The notes under the pieces: model-generated
What the model was told of the DNA's origin: nothing
Database searches by the model: none
The model's input: only the letters and a program-made list of their open reading frames with translations
Position numbers and translations under genes: made by a program
Shown here: positions 1-11,754 of the stretch, one piece after another
Position numbering within the stretch: the stretch's first letter is position 1
How the letters are laid out: every line of letters begins with the position of its first letter
Assembly: GCA_027405735.1 (NCBI GenBank)
Contig: JAPEHQ010000004.1
Coordinates: forward strand, 2,294,001-2,358,000
Reading direction: 5' to 3'
Source: Mucor racemosus
Lineage: Eukaryota; Mucoromycota; Mucoromycetes; Mucorales; Mucoraceae
Length of the DNA: 64,000 bases

Positions 1-857
1 CACCAACCTTCATCAATTCAGTGATCATCAATTTATAATAGCAAGAATAATATCTGTAAGCATATAATCCACATTTGTTGTTAGTCCAAAATTACAGATC
101 ATTACAATGAGGTTCACAATCACTATAGCCAAACTATTATGCTTCCCATGGGCATAATAAAGTAATCTGCACAGATGGGGAGAATAAAGTTTTTATGTCA
201 ATCAGGCAGCCCGGATGAGCAGAGCAATGCGATAATTAATAATGAAGATAATTTGAACGATTTAAAGCAGATGTGAGTTACTCTGATTCAACAAAATTGC
301 CTCATTGACGAGATATATCAATTTGAAGTTTGGGGTTTCAAAGAGTTCTGCCCATGTTTTTCTTTCGGGGACCAAATCGGAACAATGACAATAACCTGTT
401 TGGCAACACTAAAAGTATTTATACCTTTGTAAATTTCTGTTTGTAACATACAAAATCAACTGATTTAGGATTATTTTTCTTTTTTCTTCCCCACTCTTTC
501 CTCAGTTCTTTTATTTATGTTTGAAACTGCAACAAAAAAGATCAATATTTTTTATGAACTGAAATGAAGCATCAGGTACAAGTACATGTTTTTCCTAAGG
601 TTTATTTCGAAATGAATTATTAACTGTAGATTTCAGAACGTGTTATAATATTTTCCTCGAACAAAAAAAGCATTCAAGGCTTAATCATTTTGTTCCATCA
701 TCTACGTTATAATCAATGCTTTTTTAGTCTAAAGTCGATATCTACCTGGAGAAAAACTGATGATTATAAATGTATGTATAGTATTGACTTGACGTGAATG
801 AATGAATAAACTCATGTTAGTCTATTTAGTTTCTAAAAAGCATTTATTTCTATTTAG

Positions 858-1107
858 TGGACAACAGCTAAGAAGAGGAAAACAAGGTGTTGCCTTATAT
901 ATCACTACCAACTGTCAAAGGTACGCCATAATTATTACTTATTAGCTTGTTATTAATAATTGTTGATTTTACTAATAAATCAATTTTTATAGGTCAAAAG
1001 TAAGTTTTTCTGGTAAAGCATTGAATAAATTGGCTTGGGACAAAGAGGGTAAAAAGGCGGCAATAGTTCTCAGTGATGGCCATGTTTATGTTTATGATAT
1101 TGGAGGG
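858..1107 (+). pseudogene. Captured dynein intermediate chain fragment (two exons)
   Basis: Two exon-like blocks, 858-920 and 993-1107, join in phase across a 72-nt GT-AG intron. They encode about 59 residues including ALNKLAWDKEGKKAA and SDGHVYVYDIGG, which resemble a C-terminal WD40 repeat of cytoplasmic dynein intermediate chains. A good donor (GTAAGA) follows at 1108, but no further coding exon was found, and there is no start region nearby. The fragment sits inside repeat IR-A, and the right arm keeps only the first block. This looks like a host gene piece carried within a repeat rather than a working gene. The family call rests on recognition of the WD motif only. Confidence 0.55.
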
Positions 1108-1867
1108 GTAAGACTAAAACTTAATGCGATCCATCTCTAGCGCATTAATTATCACGTAAGGCTATATTATCATCAAATAAACTACCACACAATATTAACA
1201 TGTATAAAGATTTACAGTAATAAGCTTGAATTAAGTGGGTACAGCAGCGTAAATTCTTGAAAAAGTCCTGGAGTATTATAAAATCTCTTATTTTTAAGAC
1301 TGACAAGGCTTATAAGCGGAATATTAATTTCAAAAATTATTCTTGTCCAGATCATCAATTTTGGCACTTTTTAATTTTTTTTTTTTTTAGTTTTGCAAAT
1401 CTAGAGTTAATTATACTACCAATTATAAAAACAAAAAATATACACATATACAGCATTTAGCGCTCTATTTGCTCAATTAAAAATAACAAACATTTTTATT
1501 GCAAAATATTACATGAAAATCCTTTAATCCAAAAACCGTTTTTGGGGCAAAAGTGCAAATTTTCATTACTTGACATTTAATGTTAAGCTTTTATAAAATG
1601 CGTATTAGTTATGGCTACAATTTTATCTCACAATGTAGTACATTTAAACGTTGATTTTGGTATCAAAATTTGATTTTTCTATTTTTTGATCAAAATCATG
1701 AGTGTTGGTAAGGGTAAAATGAGCCCCAAAAATGTCCGCTACAAAGTCTGAATTTTCAGACCGCACATGATTAAATATAAGAAAAGTTAAAAAAAAAGAA
1801 ACGCTTTTTTATTTAAAACTTAGATATATCATAGTATAAGAGACTTAGCCGTTCAATCTTGCTATAC

Positions 1868-2155
1868 TCAATTACGGCGTTGCTCTACGGGCTCGCTTTT
1901 GCAATTTTTTAATGAATCTATGATATGGCAGCCGGTTTTGCAGGTAGAATAATGTATGCTTCTATGATAACAGCAGGTATTACCTATTTTGTTTATTTTA
2001 GGGTTCATACGCTTTAATACTGCTTTTACATTGCAATTTAGCAGAGTTTTGATTGCGCTAAATAATGTAAAGCCTTGAAATTCCTTTTCTACGAGTGTTG
2101 TTTCTCTCTTTTTATTTTCATATTCCAAGGATATATTCATCGTTTGATAAGGCAT
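1868..2155 (-). CDS. Repeat-borne small ORF (left copy)
   Basis: This 95-codon open frame lies inside IR-A. Its product aligns along its whole length with the frame at 17370-17669 in the other arm (shared blocks ISLEYENKK, FTLFSAIKT, NKIGN, EPV). The stretches differ by a net 12-nt indel, yet both frames remain open. I do not recognise the family. It could be a remnant of a transposon protein or simply a frame that has not yet decayed. Confidence 0.3.
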   Translation of the reverse strand: MPYQTMNISLEYENKKRETTLVEKEFQGFTLFSAIKTLLNCNVKAVLKRMNPKINKIGNTCCYHRSIHYSTCKTGCHIIDSLKNCKSEPVEQRRN

Positions 2156-2840
2156 ATCAGACTATCAAGCTGGTATTTTTTCTTTTATCGGAATACGCAC
2201 GCTAACATAAGGAGCTAATGTTTTTAATATAGGTAGCAGTCTATATTAGAGATTGGTATTTTCATTTAATCGCATTCTAAGATCAAACAGTATTATTCAC
2301 TACTGTATTGTTGGGCGTATTTCCTGATTACCAGATCAAATCAAAGGCAATGGTATTTATATTTACTCAATGAAAAGTTAAAACTGGCCACGAACCCAGG
2401 AAATGTTCCAGAAAAGTGATAAAATTTTAAATGTTATAAAAACACAAAACACAAAAAAAGAAAAAAACCTGATGTCTTGCCTAATAACCATAGTTCTGAT
2501 CGTAGCTACTGTATACTTGATAACAAGTATTTTTACAGCTGACAATCGTAAATCAAAATAGTAAATTTAAAGAAGGTAAATTTGTTTAAGTTTTATGAAT
2601 GATAAAGTAACATCTATAATCTTAGATTTGGGTTGCATATAAGTTTAAGCAGTAGTTGTTATTTAAGTTTATACTCGAGCAAAAACCATTGTTGCTGTAA
2701 ACATTATAGCTATAGAAATATCTACAAATGATGATAATCATAAACATATCGGCTCTTGCATATATTGCTCTACATCAACAATGTATTGAATTGTATTTTC
2801 TATAATCTATATTATTAATCAATTAATTAATAATAAAAGC

Positions 2841-3509
2841 AAATGTAATTTAAAAACCCATTATTCCAGTAAAAAATGCAATAGAATTTTCAGAACGGCA
2901 CGATACACATGTACAAACCAATTTGTGCCCATACGATCAGCTCATTATGCTCATGATCAGATTTTTTTATTATTATGCACAAATAAGAATAATGATATGC
3001 TTATGGACATTTCTACTATTATGCACACATGCGATCAATGTCATGTACATGGACAGAATCTATAATTCTGCACATACAGGCTTAGCATTGAGCTCGTGTG
3101 TAGTTTCTTTTGTTGTGCCCGTGTGCATCTTGTTATCTTTTTAGCCATATTCAGTGGGCACAACAGCTCAGGATATAGTGTACAGCCCACCTGGGGACAA
3201 CGAAATCATCTTGTGCAGCACAGGTTGGCCGCAATAAATAGTCTTTAGTTCCATATTTTAATTTCCATTTCATTATTTTCGTCATTATCTTTACCTTTTT
3301 TTTCTATAGCTTATTTTATCACTGATAATTGCGCTCGCCTCTTGATTATAGCCATGCAACTGTCATCAACGCGGAGCAAATAATAAAAACCATTAAAACA
3401 AAAGGGTCTTAAGAATATGATGTAAATCAATAATCTGTATTGATTTGCTAACTATAACTAAGTATTTAAAATGAGCCGAGCCTTTTTTATGCAGCCGAGC
3501 TTTTTTCAA
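2841..3509. other. Intergenic, no feature recognised
   Basis: AT-rich sequence between repeat IR-A and the S repeat fragment. Short open frames are present but show no recognisable motifs. I see no RNA gene. Confidence 0.5.
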
Positions 3510-3770
3510 GACTTTAAGAAGCTGTGATAAGTCCCTATTATTTTGATTATCTTCTCGGCGAAAAACCAATATTTTTCGCTGAAGCAAAAAATGCAGAGTA
3601 TCGTTGAATTGGATTTATCTTGTGAATACAAAAAGTTAATACCTCAATTTAGGTACTCAATTTTTAATAATCAGTTTTAGGTCAATCTTGGTCAATTTTG
3701 GTAAATGTTTGGCCAGTGCACTTATATTCTAATATAAATATTTCTATTTCCCTTTCACCCACATTCTGAT
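3510..3770 (+). repeat. S fragment, end of repeat family R
   Basis: This matches, inverted, the segment at 53215-53475. Shared landmarks are the GGTCAATTTTGG-type repeats, the AATATAAATATTTCTATTT stretch, and a small hairpin (3559-3578) whose arms read CGAAAAA and TTTTTCG. Related pieces occur at about 12945-13090, 14600-14700 and 63060-63190. Confidence 0.65.
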
Positions 3771-3913
3771 TATTCAATATCCATTTGAAGACATCTCAAT
3801 TTACGGCAGTTTGATTATGTTACTTTTTATTCTTTAATTGTATAACTTTTAGATAAACTAATTTTGAGTGATTGTTGTATCCTTGATTTAATATAATACG
3901 AAAGCTATTTGAC

Positions 3914-5677
3914 TTATTTTTTAGAGTAAAGTAAAGAGTTGGTACATTGGTAGCAAAAGCATTGATAATAGTATGATGAAGAAACACAGCTATCATTATA
4001 ACATTCAATGCTGTTATCCAACTTTGATGAAGGCTTTTTTTTGTTTCTCTTGTTATTACGGCGTTTTGAAATGTGATTATTACTGGCTCGACGAGATTGT
4101 ACATCAATTGCTACCTGTTGATTTTGAAATTTACTCTTTGATTTCCTGTTTGCATTGCCATTGCTAAAACTCTTTTTGGATTTGAGCTTTTTCTTCTTGA
4201 GCTTTCTCTTGAGATCATCTGTACATTCTTGATGATATTCAGTAAACTATGTGTGGATAAACAATTATAATTGGCTGGTTATATATACAATGGGTACTCT
4301 AGTTTACTCGACGCTTTTGTACTTACGTTACTTGGGCGACAGACTAGGGACTGGCCTGCGATTGCTTGATTTGATTTATGAAAATTCAATTAGATATTAA
4401 GCATATAATGTACTTAAATAAAACTGCATACCTTTGGAATCCATAACATTTAAAGCCTTTATCATTTCTGTATAGCTCCTATAAATAACAAATACGGTTT
4501 GTGTATGTCGGATATATCGCATATACTAAAACAATAAGAATTAATGGCTTTATAAAATCGAATAGAAACAGTACTATACACTTACTAAGATGTTAGGGTT
4601 ATGAAAATGAAACTGGATTTGTTTGAACCGGGCGTTAAAAACAATATTTGTAACTTTCATAGGAACCGAATACTTGTCAAACAAACAATGAATGAACTGG
4701 TTATGTTTTATTTTTTCAAGAGCATATGGATTCTTATGAGCTCGATCCCATGGTGTTTCCGATAATACAACGCCAAGTCGATCGTGAAAATGTTGCTGTT
4801 CTTCTAAAGATACTTGACCATAATGCTCATTTGCCATATCTGTCCATACTTTCAAACTATCTTCATCACTAATTGAGTCAATTTCCTGATATGAATCATC
4901 GTATATTCTATTGCCATGTTCAATTTGATGATTATCAATGTGTAATGCGGCTTGGTTGTTCTCGATATCTTCTGACTGGCCTCTTAAAGAGCTGGTAGTA
5001 TTAATCTGTTTATATTTTTGTTCTGGGGGAGAGATACTCGACCATTCAAATTTGGGGTAATTGGCCATTGAAGACAACAAAGGGACGGATTTGGAAAGAA
5101 TATCATCAGAAATTACATTGACTGAAACACTATCCTCTTCACCGAGATAATTATCCACACAGTCGTCTGTAGAATATTCGCTATTGTTATCATATAAATC
5201 TGTGGTAATGCTTCTATCAGAAAGAGAAGTATTTGACACAGATTCGTTAACTTCGTTCATTTGATATCTTTTTACAAGTTGCCGATGTATATAATCGTAA
5301 TCAGATATAATAACACTTTGTGATAAACCTTCTGGTTCAGTATTCTTTGGCACATAGTATTTTATGTCGATAGGTTTTGAAGATGATTGTTTTATTGTTG
5401 AATGGCTTGATGTGGATGACCCAGATGGCGATGGAATGTTTGTAATGATTCTTGGTAGCTCATCATCATCTCTAACCTCAAACTCCATATTAAACAGCTG
5501 GTGAGATGAGCATTGATATATAGGTTGTTTCTGTTGCTGCTGGTTTGACGATGATGATGGAGAGTCTGCTTTAAATGTTTTAGATCTTGAAAAAGATGAA
5601 TTAGCTGTCTCATCCTTTGTAGAATTGATGTTGTTTTTCTGCGATAGTATCTTCCACTTTTTTTTTAAAACGTTCAT
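3914..5677 (-). CDS. Uncharacterised 470-aa protein with Lys/Arg-rich C-terminus
   Basis: Exons 5677-4674, 4478-4432, 4355-4327 and 4246-3914 join in phase to give 470 residues from ATG to TAA. The first exon would read on past 4674, but its donor-like AA|GTATTC keeps the downstream frame open, with codon AAG split across the intron. The first ~280 residues are low complexity (Ser, Asn, Gln, Asp/Glu). A more conserved-looking block follows (LGVVLSETPWDRAHKNP, then YTEMIKALNVMDSKGQSLVC). The tail is strongly basic (KRKLKKKKLK, RRNNKRNKKK), as in nuclear or nucleolar proteins. I recognise no domain and do not assign a function. It stands alone about 1 kb from the HAD gene on the same strand. 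Splicing is inferred, not observed. Confidence 0.65.
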
Positions 5678-6702
5678 AACTGTATTCTGTAAAATATGTC
5701 TTTTCAGGAGAGGAAAATGAATAAGTGTTTTATTTTGATGTGTGTATATATCGCTTTTTCTCGGTCAGCTATGCATAAAAATGATTTAACAATAGGCCAT
5801 ATGCTTCGACTTCAAGAGCAGTAACAACCCAAAAGTTTACCAAGTATGATAAAAGTGTAGACATTAGCTCAATTCGTATGTTTTTCGACTATTGATCGAG
5901 CATATGATTACTGCTAGCAAGAAAAGGCTGTAGCATTGCTTTTTTTACAACATACTATATACATTTAAGATAATATTGATCCCTATATAATTTCACCTTT
6001 TGGAATGCAAAAGTAAAAAAACATTTATTGCTATTAGGTTATTGAAAATATGGAAGATTAAAAACTCGTATTTGCTTGTATTAAGCCTGCTTTCATTTAT
6101 CAATAGTTGTTTGAATAAATATTAACGTATTTGCAGTAAACCTAGCATTTTATCAGTGGCTAGCAACAAAGCTTTGATTTTGCTTGATTCAATATATACT
6201 ATGTGTATATAAATATGATACATCTCTTTAAGGGACAACTTTTTGATGATATAGCTGCAATAAATTCAACAAATGGCTTCTCTATGTGTGAAACTGCACG
6301 ATGAAAAGGGCTTTAATGAACCACTAAAGATACAATATCCCACAATAATTTACAATTTCGTCTACAAATCAGCAAACATATCTTTTTCAAACGATTGAGA
6401 TATAAAATGCTATGCTCAGTGAAAGTTATCTCTTTATTTCAGGTACAGAAAAGAAAGCTTCAAACAGAAACTCAATCTTAGTTGCTAGGATCATGAGCAA
6501 CGACAAAAAAAAGGGGGGGTAGGATCGCTCGATTGTGTGATTTATCCAATATTAAAAAAGTTTGCATGATCTTTAAAATCAAAATTGAGACATAATCATA
6601 ACAACTGTATGAGAATTGGCCAGAAAAATGTGCAATTTTATTGTTTTTAATAAATAGAATTGCATTTTAATAAATAATTTGGATGACATTATGTGCGTAG
6701 GT
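5678..6702. other. Intergenic, no feature recognised
   Basis: About 1 kb between two minus-strand genes. It holds the presumed promoter of the 470-aa protein gene and the 3' end of the HAD gene, plus AT-rich sequence with no open frame of interest. An 8-base G run occurs near 6511. Confidence 0.5.
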
Positions 6703-7719
6703 TTAAGGCTTAAAATTGTTACACATTAAAGGGTACAGTTCATTCAAAGATAAAATACTCGTATAATTTGCGCTTTTTGCCTTGCAAGCACTAATATTCT
6801 CTGGGGTATCTTCATATGGAATTTTTTCTATTAAAAAAGATTAGGCTATTGTTCTTTGTTTCTAAAATCACATCATACCTCTGTTTAAGAAAACGGCATT
6901 CTCTCCAGCATTAATTGCACCCTGATAGTCCCTGGATAGATAAATAGAAAATTAGAATATGCAAAAAGATTAAACTCTGATAAGATTCCTTACTTTTCTT
7001 CGTCATCTCCAATATGGAGCACTTCATTTGGTGAAATTAATTGACCAGATAGTCCACGAGCCTTGTCGAATATTTGTCGTGAAGGCTTTTCAGAACCAGC
7101 ATGTACACTGGAAAGGATGAAATTAAAGTATTTGTCTAATTGCAAGTTTTTCAATACAGGAACTATTAAAGAGATTATTAGATTTTATGACTAGTAAAAC
7201 TATGATAAATACTTACTAATGCGTTCATCTGTATTGCTAATGACACCGGTGCGAAATCCATTCTTTTTTAAAAACTCCAATGTGGGTGTTACATCTGGAA
7301 ACAGATCGTAATACTTTTGATGTGTAAATCGATTATACAAGCCTGTGAATAGTTTATCGAATTTAGGATCTAGATCTGTCATAAAAGAAAAATGGAGAGG
7401 GGGGTCAAATTTATGTGATACAACAGTTGATCTACAACATACCTTTCTTGGATACACCAGCATGAACATAGGTGGCATAAACCAATTCTTCCCACCAATT
7501 TCGAACAGACAAGCCTTGATTTATACCATAAAATGGTTTTTGGTCCAATTGTTGTCTATATAATCTTCCAAAGTGTTTATTGATATCATCTTTAGTTACA
7601 GTAATGCCATGATGAGATGCTTCCAAAGCGTATAAAGCTGTCAAATTTCCTCTGGGTTTGAACAGCGTATTGTAGGCATCAAATGTAATTAATTTGATTC
7701 TTGTAGCTCTGGCTGCCAT
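6703..7719 (-). CDS. HAD-superfamily hydrolase, HDHD3-like
   Basis: Five exons (7719-7443, 7375-7217, 7162-6994, 6931-6879, 6827-6703) join in phase into 260 residues, a normal size for this family. The haloacid dehalogenase motifs are all visible in order: motif I ITFDAYNTLF with the nucleophile Asp near residue 14, motif II VISNTDER, the motif III lysine in GSEKPSRQIF, and motif IV HIGDDEEKDYQGA. The order and the alpha-helical cap between motifs I and II fit subfamily I hydrolases such as HDHD3 or 2-haloacid-dehalogenase-like proteins. Motif I reads DAYNT rather than DxDxT, so the usual second Asp is absent. This variant also occurs in HDHD3-type members and leaves the substrate, and even phosphatase activity, uncertain. 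Introns are 54-86 nt. Confidence 0.9.
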
Positions 7720-8104
7720 TATTTATAAATTGATTGTTGCTTTGAGAAAAAAGAGAATTGCTATAAATTAGAATTAAGTTTCTTGCTGTCTTTGTATATT
7801 TATACCAATTTTTTTTTTTTTTATCGATAACCAAAATCTTACGTTTTTTTATACTTTGGAACATCATGTAAAGATGGAGACTCCGATTAGCGGGATCGAT
7901 GTAGATTTCATAATACAATGGAAGATTTGGAAAAAATATTTACATTTTTTATTGTTTCAAGAAAAAAACGACCTTTTTTTTTTATACAAAGGAAAGTGTG
8001 TGATGATTTACAAATAATTTAAATGTATGAATGTCAAGGAAAAAAATCAATTGATGAAATCACGGGTAATATAATTTTTCTTTTTGAGAAACCAAAATCA
8101 TTTT

Positions 8105-8803
8105 TTACTTTTTTTTATTGGATGAATTTGTCTTTTTGGGTTGTGCAGACGCAGACGAGGCTGTGTTGTTGGTTGATAAACCCTATAAATAAAACATTAG
8201 AAATCCCTTCCTTTTTTTTCCCTTTAAAAATATAATAAAATTTTACATTTCGCATGGCTTGAATATCAGATAAAATATCATCATCTTTTAATTTAAAAAC
8301 AAGCGCTGGGCCAGTCAACTGCTTTTTCTTGCTTGATTTATTCTCTGGATGTTCCTTTTCTCTTTTACGCAAATTTCGTTTATGCAATCTAGCCTGAGAT
8401 TCCAAAATAACATCTAGAAAACAACGGTTAACATTTGGTAATGATAATAACAACATGTTTAATTTACCATAAGCTAAATCGCAATTATCCTTTTCGTCTT
8501 TTAATTTTCTTCTCTTTTCATCTAACCCAGCGAATAATTTTTCCCTGATATCCTGAATTTCAGCCTTTGGTTACATTAGTAAACAATAATAGATATGTAT
8601 TTTTTTTTTTCTCACTCACTGTATATTCTTCCTCAGCCTGGTATACTTCTAATTGAAATTGATTATCTGTCACTTCATTCTGATATTTTCTAAATAATAC
8701 ACCATCATCAATTGTCTTTTTTCTCATCATTTCCAAGTCCCTTAAACCATCTATATAGCTTGTATGTTTTTCTAATTTAACAGTGTAAGTTGGAAAATTT
8801 ACA

Positions 8804-8844
<41 letters not shown>

Positions 8845-9791
8845 TACCTTGATGAACATCTTTTAATTCCTGATTAACTGCATTCAACTTTTCTATATAA
8901 AGCCTACAAAGAAAAACTCTTTAAAATCATGTACAAAAGGGTTTATCATTTGATTGAAACTTACTTTTCTCTTTTCTTTATGAAATCCTTGTTTAAATCT
9001 TCCATGATACCGGTCATTTCCTTTCGTCTTTTAATCTTTTTATTATCGCCAGCCTCCAAAGTACTCACTTCGGCTACAGCACTTGTTGATGTTGATGTCG
9101 ATGATGATGATGATGGTGTTGTTGTTACAGTAGTAGTAGAGGTAATAATAGCAGGAGTAGAAGGCTTATGTGATTTATTTTCACGTTCATACCAATCAGG
9201 TTCTTCTACTAGTTTTTTTGATTTCATAAAAGTAGATGGTGGTAACATATTAGGCGAAGGTTCTCTTTTTATGTGTTGCTGTTGTTGCTGTTGCGGATAT
9301 ACATGAACTGAGGGCCTCATAAAATTATTGATTCTTTCTGATTCATTATGCTGATGTATATTGTTGTTGGTATTATTATTAATGGATTTATTGGCTTTGT
9401 ATGTACTAGTATAATTAATGGAGGATTGTGATGATTGTTGTTGTTGTTGTTGTTGTTGTTGTTCTTCAGGATGACGAATAAAAGTTGGATTTATTCTTGA
9501 TGATTGCTGATGATTACGATAATAATCATCCTCTCCTCCTTTTCCAATATAATAGTTGTTATTATTATGATGCATTGGCCTTGATTGTTGCATATGATGA
9601 TTATTATTAGTATTATTACTTGTAGTAGTTGTTATATTTTGGTTTCCAGCTAAAGAAGAAGAAGAAGAAGAAGATGGAGGAGGAGGAGGTGCTGATGATG
9701 GTGATTGTGATGATGGTTGATTTGAAGCTGTAGTTGTTGTAGTTGTTGTAGTTGAAGAACCAAACATATACGGATTATTAGTTTCTAACAT
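8105..9791 (-). CDS. SDS3: Sds3/BRMS1-like histone deacetylase complex subunit
   Basis: Six exons (9791-8965, 8903-8848, 8771-8620, 8564-8468, 8413-8247, 8182-8105) join in phase into 458 residues. Residues 1-250 are low complexity, with Thr, Ser, Asn and a 9-Gln run. From about residue 258 comes the Sds3-like region: a long charged coiled coil (EDLNKDFIKKREK, EKHTSYIDGLRDLEMMRKKT, QLEVYQAEEEY, LDEKRRKLKDEKDN), then a short ALVFKLKDDDILSDIQAMR segment near the C-terminus. In yeast and animals Sds3/BRMS1 proteins dimerise through the coiled coil and hold Sin3 with the Rpd3/HDAC1 deacetylase; a nuclear corepressor role is inferred here. The second intron carries a 35-nt poly-T tract on the sense strand. 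Sds22 lies 195 bp upstream on the same strand. Confidence 0.8.
8807..8841. repeat. 35-nt A/T homopolymer inside an SDS3 intron
   Basis: An uninterrupted A35 run on the + strand (T35 in the sense of the gene) fills almost half of a 76-nt intron (8772-8847), immediately behind the donor. It is likely to vary in length between strains and to be error-prone in sequencing. Confidence 0.95.
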
Positions 9792-9986
9792 AACAATTTA
9801 CAAATGTAATTATACAAAATATTTTAAAGAATGGTTTGAAAAAGAGAGAAACAGACAAAAGTAAAAAGGACATGAACAGTGAAAATTATTCGGAAGCAGG
9901 GGAGGAGAATAAAAAAAATGTGAGTTAATACACATAACACAAGCCACTGTATACATTTAATGCTTTATTTTATAATGAAAAAGGGA

Positions 9987-11404
9987 TTATTTAACAGGTC
10001 TATCATCTATAATGTTAGTTTATTTGATTTATCATGTCGTAAAGTAAACTTACGTTGCATCAATTTGTTTAATGTTGGGTAAAGCAAGTTTAATCTTGTT
10101 GCGATAAGTGGCTCTATTTTTGAGATGCATTGGGTTGCCTTCCAAATAAACAGTTTCCAAGGTCTTGATTGATCCCAATTCCTTTTCAACTTGGTCATAA
10201 ACATCATTGTCAAATTTATTGTTATTTGCCCAGAATTCTTCCAAGTTTGGTAAATGTGATATATTCTCAATGGATACAAGCAAATTGTTGGCAACATCCA
10301 ATGTGTTTAATTTAAGCTGTGATTTTGTTATTAAAATCAATCAATGCAAAAAACAAATAAAACTTACATTATTCTCCAAGCCTTCAAGTTTCTCAATTGC
10401 ATTATGACTCATATACAATTCTTCCAAATTATGTAATTCTTCCAATCCCTCAATCTTGGTCAAACGGTTACTTTGGATACTTAATGATTTCAAATTTTTC
10501 AACCCACTCAAATTCTGTTATAAAGGGCATGAATTTCATGTAGGTTTTCTGTTTCAACTATATAAATAATTACCTCTAACTTTGTAATCTTGTTCTTGCC
10601 CAACCATAGTTGTGTTAAATTGACAAGATTACCTAAATTCTCAATAACTCTAATACGATTAGCACCAAGTTCAAGGTTTGTAATGTTTACAAGAGTATCC
10701 AAATTTTCAATCTTGGAGATTTTGTTGCTAACAAAATACAAATTTTCAAGTTCAGTGAGTCTATCAATATTCTTGATGTGTTTAATTTTGTTGAAAGAAA
10801 GATCCAAATTACTATGATTTAGAGTTAGATAACTTATTTTTATAGCCTCATACGTAACCATAACTTACTGTAATTGGACTAGATTGTTTAAGCCTCGCAT
10901 ATGAGAAATTTTGTTATCATACAAATCCAACTCTGTTAAATGAGTCAAAGAATCGAAGCCTTCAATATCAATGATAAAGTTTTGACGAAGACAGATGCTC
11001 TATATATAATTGTTTTTTAATGATTAATCACCCAATATATTCAATAATCCTTTACCTGGACTTGTTTGAATCTTTCTAAACCTAAATTTGGGATGCTGCT
11101 CACCCTCATATGAATACAATCAATCTCCTAAATATACCATTTAGTCATTTTAAAAATTGGTTTGATGTGATATTAACCTCTGCATCATCGGGATATTCAT
11201 CCAAAAGACCTATAATATATCTCGAATATGAATAAACACATAAATGTTCAAATGAAATTACGAATTACCTTCTTCGTTATTTTCCTCGTGTTCTTCATCT
11301 ACCTCAGACTCTTCAGCATCGCTTTCAGCAATGTTGGTGTTTACAACAACTTCTTTGGTGGGTTTTTGATGTGTATCGTCGTTTGTTTCTTGTATAACAG
11401 CCAT
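9987..11404 (-). CDS. SDS22: Sds22, leucine-rich repeat regulator of protein phosphatase 1
   Basis: Eight exons (11404-11269, 11209-11178, 11127-11056, 10999-10869, 10811-10574, 10514-10368, 10316-10054, 9999-9987) join in phase into 343 residues, close to the usual PPP1R7/Sds22 length. After an acidic N-terminus (DAEESEVDEEHEE) come about eleven 22-residue LRRs of the SDS22 class (LTELDLYDNKI, LHNLDLSFNKI, LENLYFVSNKI, LTQLWLGKNKI, LEELYMSHNAI, LEEFWANNNKF). The LRR cap follows: LETVYLEGNPM, ALPNIKQIDAT. The family binds PP1 catalytic subunits and controls their assembly and mitotic activity. The last tiny exon adds PVK after the QIDAT motif. Without splicing it, translation stops right after QIDAT at 10050, so the very C-terminus is uncertain. 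Confidence 0.93.
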
Positions 11405-11754
11405 TATTATGTATAAATTTGCTGAGCAATAAAAATATAAAGAGAGAGGTCTTTTTTGGGGTTCTCGAGCTTTCTTTTTTCCTCTTTTTTTTTTTTTTTA
11501 TCACTCTTACTTTTCGTGACGTTTTGCACCCAGGTATAGATGCTTGCGCGGTGCATCAAATTGGGTTACTAATTCAAAATCATGCAACTCTAGCAAGTTG
11601 CTTGGGTAAACAGGCATTTCTGGAGCTATGTATATCTTAAGTTTAACATCTCAAATCACGATTATACATAATCAATTCATCTCATCCAAAAAACTGCACC
11701 AGTTCCTAATAGTTCTCTCTTTAAATTTTTTTTTTGCAATATACCCAAGGCATA

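Larger units (their letters stand above)
80..2840. repeat. IR-A left arm, large inverted repeat
   Basis: This segment matches, as reverse complement, the segment at about 16690-19530. Landmarks shared by both arms include the CATTTATTT-type stretch near 840/18430, the run around 1680-1760/17800-17900, and the small open frame at 1868-2155/17370-17669. Divergence is clear, so the copies are old. Relative to the right arm this arm keeps about 270 extra bases (about 921-1190), and it lacks the 339-bp LTR found there. Boundaries are approximate because I aligned by eye. Confidence 0.8.
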
